Origin: Vibrio tetraodonis
Lineage (GTDB): Bacteria; Pseudomonadota; Gammaproteobacteria; Enterobacterales; Vibrionaceae
Assembly: GCF_003350295.1 (NCBI RefSeq)
Contig: NZ_QLYY01000007.1
Location: forward strand, 62,001-126,000
Direction: 5' to 3'
Length of the DNA stretch: 64,000 nucleotides
Below the pieces are notes generated by a model. That model had not been told where the DNA came from and did no database searches. It was given only the letters and a program-made list of their open reading frames with translations. Positions 1-10,090 of the stretch are shown in pieces; positions within the stretch are counted from its first letter, which is position 1; each line of letters opens with the position of its first letter. A program made the position numbers and the translations under genes.

Positions 1-129
1 AGCTTTTGGGCGAGTGCATATAAAGAAGTACAAAAAGAAATGAAAGGACGTTACCCCAAGCATGTATGGCCTGATGATCCAGCTAATCATGTGGCGACGA
101 CGAAAACTAAGCGACAACTGAACTCATGA
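1..129 (+). CDS. hrpB: ATP-dependent RNA helicase HrpB, C-terminal end (partial)
   Basis: The first 42 codons are an open frame ending in TGA at 127-129. The peptide contains KEMKGRYPKHVWPDDP, the characteristic C-terminal tail of the HrpB family of DEAH-box helicases. The 5' part of the gene lies outside the window. The stop codon overlaps the mrcB start as ATGA, so the two genes are probably translationally coupled; hrpB-mrcB adjacency is common in gammaproteobacteria. No catalytic motif is visible in this fragment, so the call rests on the tail motif and on synteny. Confidence 0.85.
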   Translation, partial: SFWASAYKEVQKEMKGRYPKHVWPDDPANHVATTKTKRQLNS

Positions 130-2471
130 GCAAGAAAACAACCTTTAAAAGTAAACAACCTAAAACCACGAAAAAGCCATCTCCTAGGAAGAAGAGCTCA
201 AAGAAGAATCAACGCAGCTGGCTACAAATAGTTTGGAGTGTAGCTTGGAAAGCAAGTCTTGCTGGCTTAGTCGTGATTGTCTTTATTGGTGTGTATCTTG
301 ATAGCGTGGTAAGGCAGCGCTTCGAAGGTCAGTTATTTGATTTACCCACTGTCGTGTATGCACGAATTTTAAATCTTGCTCCTGGTGACCGCATTTCAAT
401 ACAAGAAGTGCGCAATGAGTTAGATGTACTCAATTATCGTAAAGTGCGGCATCCTCGCTACCCTGGGGAATATTCATCCTCTTCGACCAAGATTGAATTG
501 TTTCGTCGTCCTTTTGAATTCACCAATGGCCCTGAACCTGATCGTCATGTGATGCTTCATTTCGATGCTACAAGCTTAAAGCGGATTGAGTCATTGGAGA
601 AAGCTGGTGATCTTGGCTATCTGCGTATTGAACCCAAAATGTTGGGGATGTTAGAAAAGGATCATGACGAGCAGCGCTTATTTCTCAGGCGAGACCAGTT
701 TCCCGAGATCATGGTTGATGCGCTACTTGTAACCGAAGATAGAGACTTTTATCAGCACGATGGTGTTTCCCCGCTTGCTATCGCTAGAGCTATGGTTGCC
801 AACTTGAAAGCCGGTAGAGCGGTTCAAGGGGGAAGTACTCTTACTCAGCAGCTCGCTAAAAATATATTCCTATCTAGCGATCGAACATTGTGGCGCAAGC
901 TACGTGAAGCTTATATGGCTCTGATTATTGATTATAGATACAGCAAAGATCGCATTTTAGAAGGTTATCTCAATGAAGTTTACCTAGGCCAAAGCCGAGG
1001 TGAAGCGATTCACGGATTTGGCTTGGCTTCTCGGTTGTATTTTGGGCAGCCCATTCAGGAACTGCGAATAGACCAGCTTGCTCTGTTGGTCGGTATGGTA
1101 AAAGGCCCTTCCTATTACAATCCTATCCGTTATCCGGAAAGAGCGAAAGAGCGACGTGATCTGGTGTTACGCTTGATGATGCAACAGGATGTGTTGAGTG
1201 CAAGTCAGTACGAAACGGCAGTAAATCGTCCATTGGATATACAAGACAATCCCCGTATTGCAAGTCGCCAGCCTGCTTATTTCCAGCAACTTAAAATCGA
1301 GCTTAAAGACAAAGTGGGTGGGGTATTTCAGTCAGATTTAGGCCTGAGGGTATTTACTTCGCTCGATCCTGTTTCACAGCAAGAGCTAGAACAAGCGATT
1401 GCTAGAAAGATTCCTCAATTAAGCCAAGTGGCGGGGAAATCTTTGGAAGGCGCTGCGATTGCCGTTGACCGCCATACAGGTGAAATACGCGCTATGGTTG
1501 GAGGAAAACGTACCGGCTATGATGGCTTTAATCGAGCGTTGAATGCCAGCCGTCAAATCGGTTCACTGGTTAAGCCAGCTGTGTATTTGACAGCCTTAGA
1601 GCAGCCTCAGAAGTATAACCTTGCAACCACTTTACATGATAAGCCGATCAGTTTAAAAGGCTCAAAAGGGAGCGTTTGGTCGCCACGAAACTATGACAGA
1701 AAATTTAGAGGTGATGTACCATTGTATTTGGCGTTAGCTAAATCACTCAATGTTCCGACAGTAGAATTAGGCATGCAATTGGGTATACCTAAAGTTATTG
1801 ATACTCTCGAAAAACTCGGTGTGGATCCTGATGAAATTAGGCCAGTGCCTTCGATGTTCCTCGGCTCTTTCACCTTGACGCCTTTTCAAGTTGCTCAAAT
1901 GTATCAAACCCTGACGAATTCTGGTAAGCGCTCGCCATTATCAGCACTGCGTTCAGTGGTTGATAAAGAGGGTAAGGTGTTATTCCAGTCTTTACCTCGA
2001 ACATCTCAGACCATAGATCAGCAAGCCGCTTGGCTGACCACTTATGCTATGAAACGTGGTGTTTTGGAGGGAACAGGGCGATATCTTAATAGTCAATTTG
2101 GCTGGGCTGCATTAGCTGGAAAAACGGGTACGAGCAATGACACTCGTGATAGTTGGTTTGTTGGGATAGATGGTCGAGAAGTGACGACTATCTGGCTTGG
2201 TAGAGATGATAATCAGCCAACCAAACTGACAGGATCCAGCGGTGCACTTAGAGTGTATGCGGAGTATTTAAACCATCGTATTCCGGAAACATTAGCCTTA
2301 CCTTGGCCTAAAGGTATTAGTACTTTAGGTTTTGCTTATACTGATAATGGAAGTCTCGAATTGGATTGTGGTAATGCGTTCAAGCTGCCTATGTGGGATG
2401 TTAATAATCAGCTTAAAAGTCAGTGCGATAGCCAGCCGACTCAGTGGATTAAAAAGTTATTTAGCTGGTAG
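126..2471 (+). CDS. mrcB: Penicillin-binding protein 1B, bifunctional glycosyltransferase/transpeptidase
   Basis: The 781-residue protein polymerises and cross-links peptidoglycan in the periplasm. A basic, Lys-rich cytoplasmic tail (about residues 1-35) is followed by one membrane segment (about 38-60), the UB2H-type region, a GT51 transglycosylase domain with EDRDFYQHDG and QGGSTLTQQLAKN, and a transpeptidase domain with SLVK (SxxK), SLN (SxN) and KTGTSND (KTG). All catalytic motifs are intact. The protein is slightly shorter than E. coli PBP1B (about 844). The ATG overlaps the hrpB stop as ATGA. In E. coli PBP1B needs the lipoprotein LpoB; no activator gene is seen here. Confidence 0.97.
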   Translation: MSKKTTFKSKQPKTTKKPSPRKKSSKKNQRSWLQIVWSVAWKASLAGLVVIVFIGVYLDSVVRQRFEGQLFDLPTVVYARILNLAPGDRISIQEVRNELDVLNYRKVRHPRYPGEYSSSSTKIELFRRPFEFTNGPEPDRHVMLHFDATSLKRIESLEKAGDLGYLRIEPKMLGMLEKDHDEQRLFLRRDQFPEIMVDALLVTEDRDFYQHDGVSPLAIARAMVANLKAGRAVQGGSTLTQQLAKNIFLSSDRTLWRKLREAYMALIIDYRYSKDRILEGYLNEVYLGQSRGEAIHGFGLASRLYFGQPIQELRIDQLALLVGMVKGPSYYNPIRYPERAKERRDLVLRLMMQQDVLSASQYETAVNRPLDIQDNPRIASRQPAYFQQLKIELKDKVGGVFQSDLGLRVFTSLDPVSQQELEQAIARKIPQLSQVAGKSLEGAAIAVDRHTGEIRAMVGGKRTGYDGFNRALNASRQIGSLVKPAVYLTALEQPQKYNLATTLHDKPISLKGSKGSVWSPRNYDRKFRGDVPLYLALAKSLNVPTVELGMQLGIPKVIDTLEKLGVDPDEIRPVPSMFLGSFTLTPFQVAQMYQTLTNSGKRSPLSALRSVVDKEGKVLFQSLPRTSQTIDQQAAWLTTYAMKRGVLEGTGRYLNSQFGWAALAGKTGTSNDTRDSWFVGIDGREVTTIWLGRDDNQPTKLTGSSGALRVYAEYLNHRIPETLALPWPKGISTLGFAYTDNGSLELDCGNAFKLPMWDVNNQLKSQCDSQPTQWIKKLFSW

Positions 2472-2517
2472 AAATGTGTTGAACTCAGTAAAGGTATTGC
2501 GAAAAGGGAGCGATGCA

Positions 2518-4812
2518 GTGAAGAAGTTATTGTGCTTTTTACTTGTCTATATAGCTGCGCTTCAAAACGTGATGTCGGCGGAAAAGCCAGACAAACAGGA
2601 AGAGGCAGAGCGACCCCAAATAGCAGTCGTTCTTGCTGGAGGTGGAGCAAAAGGCGCTGCGCATATAGGTGTGTTAAAGGCGCTAGAAGAGCTTAAAATT
2701 CCGGTGGATTACATCACTGGAACCAGTATGGGAGCCTATGTTGGTGGCTTGTATTCAACGGGTATGAGCGCCGATGAAATCGAGAGTTTTATTACGACTA
2801 TCGATTGGAACAATGGCTATCGTGACAGAGTGGATCGCAGTGAACGTCGTGTGCGAGATAAAGAGTATGAAGACAGATACCAACTGACGACCGATTTAGG
2901 TCTTCGTTGGGGAGAGATTCATGCAGCTCGTGGAATTGTGCAAGGTCAGGGGATGCTCAAAATCTTACGTGAGACTTCTGGTAACCTCCCTCCTTTTACT
3001 TCTTTTGATGATCTAGCAATACCTTATCGCTCAGTTGCTACTGACATTATAGAGTTAGAACCTGTAGTGATTGGTGATGGATATCTTGTTGACGCCATGA
3101 TGGCGAGTATGTCAGTCCCTGGAGCTTTGCCTCCCTATGAGCTCAATGGCCAACTGTTAGTCGATGGTGGTGTTACGAACAATATGCCTGTTGATGTAGC
3201 AAGAGCCTTGGGTGCTGATGTGGTTATTGCTGTTGATATCAGTACTGATTACCGAGAGGAAGATGAGTTTACGACTTTATTCACTGTCGCTGATCAACTG
3301 TCAAATTATTTAGTTCGAAGCACTACAAATCGTCAAGCTAAAACACTAACAAGCAAAGATGTTTTCCTTCAACCCAAAGTGGGTGATATGGAAACGACGG
3401 AATTTGACAAAATGCCGTTCGCTTTTCAGCAAGGTTACAAAGCTGCTATTGCTAATGAGACAAAGCTTAAGCAGTATAGCGTATCATCATCTGAGTATCA
3501 GGATTACATCGATCATAAAGAAGATGCGCGGCGAAAGCTTCGTTATGGTGATGAAATCACGGTCGAAGAAATCATTATTCATAATCACAGTCACTATAGC
3601 GAAGAAACGTTAAAAAAGTACCTTAAACTTAAGCCAGGCGAGCGTTATGCAACGGCTGAGATAGAAGCGAGCGTCCAAAGTCTTTATGCGCTAGATCGAT
3701 TTGAACTTATCACTTATCGCTATGAAGAAATTGATAATCAAAACACCCTAGTGCTTAATATTCGAGAAAAAACCTGGGGGCCAAATTATATCAACTTTCG
3801 CTTTTTTCTAGAAGATGATTTTGAAACAGACAGTCAATACTCCATTGGCGTTTCGACCAATTTCACCGATTTAAATTCTCTGGGGGCTGAATTTAGGCTC
3901 AATGTCGAGATGGGCTCGGACAAACTTGTCTTGGGAGAGTTGTATACTCCACTTTTGTTCAACACAGATTTCTTCACCACGGTTACCGGGTCGTACAGCA
4001 GTGAAAAAGTCAATGTTCCTAAAGGAGGAATGACAGATACTTCGTTAAGTGCAAGTCGAGACTATATTCCAGTGGCATTCAATGAATGGGGAGCCGAATG
4101 GGCGCTTGGTTATCAAAATGCATTGTGGAGCAGGATCAAGCTTGGGGTTCGATATACAGATGGTGTTGGAGAACTTGCTTCTCTTCCTTCTCTGGGTAAT
4201 TCGTCCTATAAGCGGGTTGGAGGCTTTATTAATTATCGAATAGATACCCTAGATAACTACAGTTTACCGAGTAAGGGCTGGTTTTTAGACCTAGATTATT
4301 TGGTATCGCATGATGACAGCGTTGGTGTTACGGGCAGTGTCTTCGAGGGACATAATGAAGATACGGCTTTCGAGTATGGGGCTAAGGCAATTTATGCGCA
4401 CAGTATTTCCCGTCATACCCTAGTTGCCAATTTAGATGTTGGCGTGGTAGAGAGTAAAAATTCTGCGTTAATTATCAATCCTAAAGAACTGGGTGGCTTT
4501 TTAAACTTATCGGGTATCCCTCGTAGCAGTCTAATTGGACAGAATAAAATCTTTGGTAGCTTAGTTTATCGTTATCGCTGGTTTGACAATGACTTTGGCT
4601 TGTTTTCATCGCCATTTTATCTAGGAGCTTCATTGGAATATGGAGGAGTTTGGTCAGATCCCAGCATTAGTGCTGATAAAGCGCCTCTCTATGGTGCAGG
4701 GTCTGTTTTCTTTGGCGTGGACTCGCCTGTCGGGCCTATTATGGTTGGATATGGAAGGACAGAACAAAATTATGACTCTTTCTACCTTATTATTGGGACC
4801 AGTTTTAAATAA
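2518..4812 (+). CDS. Patatin-like phospholipase fused to an outer-membrane barrel (PlpD-like)
   Basis: The 764-residue protein probably starts at GTG 2518: a GGGAG ribosome binding site lies 7 bases upstream and the resulting N-terminus is a clear signal peptide (MKKLLCFLLVYIAAL, cut near MSA/EKP). The frame is open upstream into mrcB, but that extension has no protein-like character. The patatin domain shows the oxyanion loop GGGAKG (41-46), nucleophile motif GTSMG (Ser70) and DGG (Asp216), a complete Ser-Asp dyad. A POTRA-like stretch follows (about 345-420), then a C-terminal half rich in alternating beta strands resembling the Omp85/surface-antigen barrel. This is the type Vd layout. The natural lipid substrate cannot be read from sequence. 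It lies 46 bases after mrcB and may share its transcript. Confidence 0.88.
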   Translation: MKKLLCFLLVYIAALQNVMSAEKPDKQEEAERPQIAVVLAGGGAKGAAHIGVLKALEELKIPVDYITGTSMGAYVGGLYSTGMSADEIESFITTIDWNNGYRDRVDRSERRVRDKEYEDRYQLTTDLGLRWGEIHAARGIVQGQGMLKILRETSGNLPPFTSFDDLAIPYRSVATDIIELEPVVIGDGYLVDAMMASMSVPGALPPYELNGQLLVDGGVTNNMPVDVARALGADVVIAVDISTDYREEDEFTTLFTVADQLSNYLVRSTTNRQAKTLTSKDVFLQPKVGDMETTEFDKMPFAFQQGYKAAIANETKLKQYSVSSSEYQDYIDHKEDARRKLRYGDEITVEEIIIHNHSHYSEETLKKYLKLKPGERYATAEIEASVQSLYALDRFELITYRYEEIDNQNTLVLNIREKTWGPNYINFRFFLEDDFETDSQYSIGVSTNFTDLNSLGAEFRLNVEMGSDKLVLGELYTPLLFNTDFFTTVTGSYSSEKVNVPKGGMTDTSLSASRDYIPVAFNEWGAEWALGYQNALWSRIKLGVRYTDGVGELASLPSLGNSSYKRVGGFINYRIDTLDNYSLPSKGWFLDLDYLVSHDDSVGVTGSVFEGHNEDTAFEYGAKAIYAHSISRHTLVANLDVGVVESKNSALIINPKELGGFLNLSGIPRSSLIGQNKIFGSLVYRYRWFDNDFGLFSSPFYLGASLEYGGVWSDPSISADKAPLYGAGSVFFGVDSPVGPIMVGYGRTEQNYDSFYLIIGTSFK

Positions 4813-4988
4813 TTATCCCATAATAAGTAATGTGAATTATAAACAGATAGGGTGAGTGAATTGGGGAACAAAGTAAAGAAAATCATGGGACTTTAGTTAT
4901 AACTTGCTATGTTGGTCAAAGTGATGAGATTTTAATTTATCGTTAAATTTGCTATCCTAGCGCCCAAAGTTTGGTCTTTTTGATATAA

Positions 4989-5004
4989 GTTCTAAGCTAA
5001 GAAC
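4989..5004. promoter_or_regulatory. Imperfect 16-bp palindrome upstream of acnB
   Basis: GTTCTAAGCTAAGAAC is symmetric at 14 of 16 positions and lies about 96 bases before the acnB start, within the 287-base gap that must hold its promoter. It has the size of a dimeric repressor operator. I cannot name the regulator. Confidence 0.35.
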
Positions 5005-5099
5005 ATGATTATCGAGAACCAAGTTTCCAAGGATGTTTACTTCGTTAATTTTGAATAATAGTAATAATAACGAAGAAACCGCAATGAGAGGAAAAAGTC

Positions 5100-7697
5100 G
5101 TGCTTGAAGCCTATCGTAAACACGTCGCAGAGCGTGCTGCTGAAGGAGTTGTTCCGAAACCACTAGACGCTGAACAAGTTGCTGGTCTTGTAGAACTTCT
5201 AAAAAATCCGCCTAAAGGTGAAGAAGCCGTACTTCTTGACCTACTAGAGAATCGTATTCCTCCCGGTGTTGATGAAGCGGCTTATGTTAAAGCTGGTTTT
5301 TTAACTGCAGTCACTAAAGGTGAAGTGACATCTCCGTTAGTCAGTCGTGAAAAAGCAGCCCAGCTGCTCGGTACCATGCAAGGTGGATATAATATCGCGC
5401 CCCTTGTCGACCTTCTTGAAGATGATGCTTTGGCTCCAATCGCCGTGGAAGCTTTGTCTCATACTTTATTGATGTTTGATGCATTCTACGATGTAGAAGA
5501 AAAAGCCAAAGCGGGCAACACTCATGCTCAAAAAGTCATGCAGTCTTGGGCAGATGCCGAATGGTTTTTGTCTAAACCAGAGCTTGAGAAAAAAATCACT
5601 CTTACTGTGTTTAAGGTGACGGGTGAAACCAACACCGATGACCTTTCTCCAGCCCCAGATGCTTGGTCTCGTCCAGATATCCCCGTCCATGCTCTTGCTA
5701 TGTTGAAAAACGAGCGTGATGGTATCACTCCAGATCAACCTGGTAGCATCGGTCCTATTGCCCAAATAGAAGACCTGAAGAAAAAAGGTCATCAGCTTGT
5801 CTACGTAGGCGATGTGGTCGGAACAGGTTCCTCACGCAAATCAGCGACTAATTCCGTGTTGTGGTTTATGGGTGATGATATTCCTAATGTGCCAAACAAG
5901 CGCGCAGGTGGTTATGTTCTGGGTGGAAAAATTGCACCTATCTTCTTCAATACTATGGAAGACGCAGGTGCGTTGCCAATTGAAGTTGATGTATCCAAGC
6001 TCAACATGGGTGATGTGATTGATGTGTACCCTTATGAAGGCAAAGTCTGTAATAATGCAACGGGTGAGACTCTTGCTGAGTTTGGCTTGAAAACCGATGT
6101 TCTTATTGATGAAGTTCGTGCCGGTGGCCGAATTCCGCTGATTATTGGCCGTGGTTTAACAGACAAGGCTCGTCAATCTCTCGGTCTTGAGTCATCTGAT
6201 ATTTTCCGCAAGCCTGGCGCTGTTGCTGATTCATATAAAGGCTACACGTTAGCTCAAAAAATGGTTGGTAAAGCATGCGGTGTAGAAGGTATTCGTCCGG
6301 GTACTTACTGCGAGCCCAAAATGACCACAGTTGGATCTCAAGATACCACAGGTCCTATGACTCGGGATGAATTGAAAGATCTAGCTTGTCTGGGCTTTTC
6401 GGCTGATTTGGTGATGCAGTCCTTCTGTCATACCTCAGCGTACCCGAAACCGGTTGATGTTAATACTCACCATACACTGCCTGATTTTATTATGAATCGC
6501 GGTGGAGTATCTCTTCGTCCAGGTGATGGTGTGATTCACTCTTGGCTCAACAGAATGCTTCTTCCTGACACAGTAGGAACTGGTGGTGATTCACATACTC
6601 GTTTTCCTCTTGGCATCTCTTTCCCAGCAGGTTCAGGCTTGGTAGCCTTCGCAGCGGCAACTGGGGTAATGCCGTTGGATATGCCAGAATCGATTTTGGT
6701 TCGCTTTAAGGGCAAAATGAAGCCTGGTATTACGCTCAGAGATCTTGTGCATTCCATTCCGTATTACGGTATTAAGCAAGGCCTTCTAACTGTTGAAAAA
6801 GCAGGCAAGATTAATGAGTTTTCTGGCCGGGTTTTAGAAATCGAAGGGGTTGAGCACCTAACCGTTGAACAAGCATTTGAACTGTCTGATGCGTCAGCGG
6901 AACGCTCTGCTGCTGGCTGTACCGTTAAGCTTTCCCAAGCTTCGATCGAAGAGTACCTCAACTCAAACATTGTTATGCTCAAGTGGATGATTTCTGAGGG
7001 CTATGGCGATCGTCGTACTATAGAGCGTCGTATCGCAGCAATGGAAGAGTGGCTTGCAAATCCGGAATTAATGGAAGCGGATGCCGATGCAGAATATGCC
7101 CATGTGATTGATATTGATCTTGCTGAAATCACAGAACCGATCCTTTGTGCACCAAATGATCCAGACGATGCACGCTTGCTATCGGATGTTCAAGGTACGC
7201 AAATCGATGAAGTCTTTATTGGTTCTTGTATGACTAACATTGGCCACTTCCGCGCGGCAGGTAAACTGCTTGAGCAATATGGTGGACAACTAGATACTCG
7301 TCTTTGGGTTGCTCCGCCAACCAAAATGGATAGAGATCAGCTCACTGCAGAAGGATACTACGGAATTTACGGCCGTGCTGGAGTGCGTATCGAGACCCCA
7401 GGGTGTTCCTTGTGTATGGGTAACCAAGCTCGAGTTGCAGACAAAGCGACAGTGATGTCGACGTCTACGCGTAACTTCCCTAACCGTCTTGGTAATGGAG
7501 CGAATGTTTTTCTATCCTCTGCTGAATTGGCCGCTGTTGGTGCTATTCTCGGTAAAATCCCAACTAAGGATGAGTACTTAGAATATGCTAAGCAAATTGA
7601 CTCCACAGCCGCTGATACGTATCGCTATCTAAACTTCCACAAGATGGAAGAATACACCAAGAAAGCCGATAGCGTGATTTTCCAAGAACCAGTGTGA
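5100..7697 (+). CDS. acnB: Aconitate hydratase B
   Basis: The 865-residue enzyme interconverts citrate and isocitrate through cis-aconitate in the TCA cycle and carries a 4Fe-4S cluster. Length equals that of E. coli AcnB, and the N-terminus [16 protein letters not shown] aligns with it, which fixes the GTG start at 5100; AGAGGA lies 8 bases upstream. The order is HEAT-like N-domain, swivel domain and then the three cluster-binding domains. Cluster cysteines fit FIGSCMTN and CSLCMG near the C-terminus. It stands alone between its own upstream gap and a strong terminator. AcnB proteins of enteric bacteria can also bind RNA when iron is low; nothing here tests that. Confidence 0.98.
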   Translation: MLEAYRKHVAERAAEGVVPKPLDAEQVAGLVELLKNPPKGEEAVLLDLLENRIPPGVDEAAYVKAGFLTAVTKGEVTSPLVSREKAAQLLGTMQGGYNIAPLVDLLEDDALAPIAVEALSHTLLMFDAFYDVEEKAKAGNTHAQKVMQSWADAEWFLSKPELEKKITLTVFKVTGETNTDDLSPAPDAWSRPDIPVHALAMLKNERDGITPDQPGSIGPIAQIEDLKKKGHQLVYVGDVVGTGSSRKSATNSVLWFMGDDIPNVPNKRAGGYVLGGKIAPIFFNTMEDAGALPIEVDVSKLNMGDVIDVYPYEGKVCNNATGETLAEFGLKTDVLIDEVRAGGRIPLIIGRGLTDKARQSLGLESSDIFRKPGAVADSYKGYTLAQKMVGKACGVEGIRPGTYCEPKMTTVGSQDTTGPMTRDELKDLACLGFSADLVMQSFCHTSAYPKPVDVNTHHTLPDFIMNRGGVSLRPGDGVIHSWLNRMLLPDTVGTGGDSHTRFPLGISFPAGSGLVAFAAATGVMPLDMPESILVRFKGKMKPGITLRDLVHSIPYYGIKQGLLTVEKAGKINEFSGRVLEIEGVEHLTVEQAFELSDASAERSAAGCTVKLSQASIEEYLNSNIVMLKWMISEGYGDRRTIERRIAAMEEWLANPELMEADADAEYAHVIDIDLAEITEPILCAPNDPDDARLLSDVQGTQIDEVFIGSCMTNIGHFRAAGKLLEQYGGQLDTRLWVAPPTKMDRDQLTAEGYYGIYGRAGVRIETPGCSLCMGNQARVADKATVMSTSTRNFPNRLGNGANVFLSSAELAAVGAILGKIPTKDEYLEYAKQIDSTAADTYRYLNFHKMEEYTKKADSVIFQEPV

Positions 7698-7723
7698 TCC
7701 ACAAGGGTAACACCGAGCATACG

Positions 7724-7752
7724 AGCGCCTGTTAGCTGCAGGCGCTTTTTTT
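7724..7752 (+). terminator. Intrinsic terminator of acnB
   Basis: AGCGCCTG and CAGGCGCT form an 8-bp GC-rich stem around a 7-base loop, followed by a run of T. Confidence 0.9.
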
Positions 7753-7809
7753 GAGCTTTTTGAACGGTACCTATATACTTTGCCTTCTTTTTTGCACACG
7801 GCATTAATG

Positions 7810-8181
7810 ATGGAATTTGAATTTATTCGCAACACCCTAATGGGCGAATACTATGTGAAGCCAAGTATGGGCCACGAAGTTCTCGGCCGCTGGCTTGAAG
7901 AAGAAATTGGTAAAGACAAGCAAAAAATACAGCAAGTAGAAGCCTTGTTAGAGGCTGTAAAGCACTCTCCGCTGCTAGAGCATAACTACTCAGGATGTGA
8001 AATCTCACTCATTATTCAGGGTGATGAAGTGACCGTAGAAGAAAATGTATTGAGCCATGGAGAATCTATGTCGGAAGGTAGTGAATTCGATTATTACAAC
8101 AGTGAAAGCAAAGCATCTTGTGGACTGGAGGACTTTGTATCTTTGTTTGAGCAGTGGAAAGCGTTTCTACAGTCCAGATAG
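7810..8181 (+). CDS. yacL: YacL family protein (UPF0231)
   Basis: A 123-residue acidic, soluble protein of the YacL family. It matches the family in MEFEFIRNT at the start, the SMGHEVLGRWLEEE segment and the C-terminal SCGLEDFVSLFEQW. It follows acnB as in E. coli. I chose ATG 7810 because family members begin MEFEF or similar; the adjacent ATG 7807 would add one Met. No strong ribosome binding site is visible. The function of the family is not established. The acnB terminator lies between the two genes, so yacL probably has its own weak promoter. Confidence 0.88.
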   Translation: MEFEFIRNTLMGEYYVKPSMGHEVLGRWLEEEIGKDKQKIQQVEALLEAVKHSPLLEHNYSGCEISLIIQGDEVTVEENVLSHGESMSEGSEFDYYNSESKASCGLEDFVSLFEQWKAFLQSR

Positions 8182-8218
8182 ATAAAGCGATTTAAATTTA
8201 TCGCATCATTATTGTGAA

Positions 8219-8245
8219 AAGGGCGCACCGATGTGGTGCGCCCTT
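8219..8245. terminator. Hairpin after yacL, overlapping an NtrC-like site
   Basis: AAGGGCGCACC and GGTGCGCCCTT form a perfect 11-bp stem with loop GATGT. The T-tract that follows is poor (TTAGTGTTTCT), so it is a moderate terminator for yacL. Confidence 0.6.
8225..8239 (+). promoter_or_regulatory. Candidate NtrC enhancer site for glnK-amtB
   Basis: GCACC-N5-GGTGC matches the NtrC (GlnG) consensus in core and spacing. It lies about 65 bases upstream of the candidate sigma54 -24 element, a normal enhancer distance. The same bases form the top of the yacL hairpin. Confidence 0.5.
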
Positions 8246-8301
8246 AGTGTTTCTAATTCTTTTAAAAACACCAGATGACTATATATCAAATACTTAATAA
8301 G

Positions 8302-8318
8302 TTGGCATGTAGCTTGGA
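8302..8318 (+). promoter_or_regulatory. Candidate sigma54 promoter for glnK-amtB
   Basis: TTGGCATG-N4-TTGGA resembles the -24/-12 consensus TTGGCACG-N4-TTGCA with exact spacing (GG to GG, 12 bases). The -12 GC dinucleotide is GG here, which weakens the match. It ends 37 bases before the glnK start. Confidence 0.5.
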
Positions 8319-8331
8319 TTAATAGATTTAA

Positions 8332-8694
<363 letters not shown>

Positions 8695-8719
8695 GCTCGA
8701 TAGGATTGGAGAATACCAA

Positions 8720-9949
8720 ATGGAACTTACATCAACAGTTGTTGAACTGCGTTACGCTCTAGACACTTTTTTCTTTTTGATTTCAGGTGCACTTGTCATG
8801 TGGATGGCGGCTGGATTCGCTATGTTAGAAGCAGGCTTAGTGCGGTCAAAAAATACTACTGAGATATTAACTAAGAACGTTTGTCTTTATGCGATTGCCT
8901 GTACCACTTATCTGGTTGTTGGCTACAACATTATGTATGTCGATAATACTGAGGGAGGCTGGTTGCCATCAATCGGTGCTCTAATCGGATCGCAAAGTGC
9001 TGGTGCTGATCACTCTTTAGAGTCTGACTTCTTCTTTCAGGTAGTGTTTGTTGCTACTGCCATGTCCGTTGTCTCTGGCGCGGTTGCTGAACGAATGAAA
9101 CTCTGGTCATTTCTTATTTTTTCGGCGGTGTTGACTTCATTTATTTATCCAATGGAAGGCTACTGGTCATGGGGTGGCGGCTTTTTAGCACAAGCGGGCT
9201 TTAGTGATTTTGCGGGCTCTGGAATTGTGCATATGGCGGGAGCATCGGCAGCGCTTGCTGGAGTACTACTGCTAGGGGCGCGCCGCGGCAAGTATGGTAA
9301 AAATGGTGAAATCTACCCAATTCCTGGTTCAAATATGCCGCTTGCTACCTTAGGGACATTTATTTTGTGGTTTGGTTGGTTTGGCTTTAATGGTGGCTCT
9401 CAACTAATGGTGTCTAATTTCGAAAATGCCACCGCAGTAGGAAAAATCTTTCTTAACACCAACGCCGCTGCCGCTGCTGGGGCATTTGCTGCGCTCTTAG
9501 TATGCAAAACGACTTGGGGCAAAGCCGACTTGACCATGGTACTTAATGGCGCTTTGGCTGGTTTAGTTGCAATTACTGCCGATCCTTTATCTCCGTCTCC
9601 GATCTATTCGGTAGCGATCGGCGCAGTTTCTGGCGTTTTGGTAGTCTTTAGCATCATAGCGCTGGATAAACTCAAGATAGATGATCCGGTTGGTGCTATT
9701 TCTGTTCATGGAGTTTGTGGCTTTTTTGGTTTGATGGTGGTGCCTTTGAGTAATAGTGAGGCCAGCGTTGGCGCTCAGCTACTGGGTGCTGTCACTATTT
9801 TCTCTTGGGTATTTATCAGCAGTTTAATTGTGTGGTCGGTACTTAAAGCCACTCTTGGTATTCGTGTTTCTGAAGAAGAGGAGCTAGAAGGGATGGATAT
9901 GCATGATTGCGGTGTTGGTGCTTACCCAGAGTTTGTGACGATTAAATAG
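8720..9949 (+). CDS. amtB: Ammonium transporter
   Basis: The 409-residue membrane protein has about 11 membrane segments of the Amt/MEP/Rh family and conducts ammonium into the cell. The paired pore histidines are visible as GIVHMAG (His171) and ISVHGVCG (His330). I place the start at ATG 8720 with GGAG 8 bases upstream. An earlier in-frame ATG at 8669 lies inside glnK and would add an unneeded 17 residues. There is no cleavable signal peptide, unlike E. coli AmtB. The C-terminal tail (EEEELEGMDMHDCGVGAYPEF) resembles the cytoplasmic tail that couples subunits and meets GlnK. Confidence 0.95.
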   Translation: MELTSTVVELRYALDTFFFLISGALVMWMAAGFAMLEAGLVRSKNTTEILTKNVCLYAIACTTYLVVGYNIMYVDNTEGGWLPSIGALIGSQSAGADHSLESDFFFQVVFVATAMSVVSGAVAERMKLWSFLIFSAVLTSFIYPMEGYWSWGGGFLAQAGFSDFAGSGIVHMAGASAALAGVLLLGARRGKYGKNGEIYPIPGSNMPLATLGTFILWFGWFGFNGGSQLMVSNFENATAVGKIFLNTNAAAAAGAFAALLVCKTTWGKADLTMVLNGALAGLVAITADPLSPSPIYSVAIGAVSGVLVVFSIIALDKLKIDDPVGAISVHGVCGFFGLMVVPLSNSEASVGAQLLGAVTIFSWVFISSLIVWSVLKATLGIRVSEEEELEGMDMHDCGVGAYPEFVTIK

Positions 9950-10016
9950 TCACAAGCTGTTACAAATAGAATACTCAAAAATCTGTCAGCTATGTCGGGT
10001 TTTTACGCATGATTAA

Positions 10017-10044
10017 TTGAGTTCTTGGCCATCTTGAATATAAT
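10017..10044 (+). promoter_or_regulatory. Predicted sigma70 promoter of fbpA
   Basis: TTGAGT (10017-10022), a 16-base spacer and a perfect TATAAT (10039-10044). The expected transcription start near 10051 falls inside the Fur-like box. Confidence 0.6.
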
Positions 10045-10049
10045 ACAAG

Positions 10050-10064
10050 TGATAAAAATTATCA
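10050..10064. promoter_or_regulatory. Fur box of fbpABC
   Basis: TGATAAAAATTATCA is a 7-1-7 inverted repeat that differs from the Fur core TGATAAT-N-ATTATCA at one position. It covers the predicted transcription start, so Fe-Fur would block the promoter. Confidence 0.75.
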
Positions 10065-10090
10065 TTTAGATTAATACAAGGACTGAACCA

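Noticed and set aside
8187..8204. Short palindrome GCGAT-N8-ATCGC after yacL
   Set aside because: Only 5-base arms in AT-rich sequence; could be chance.
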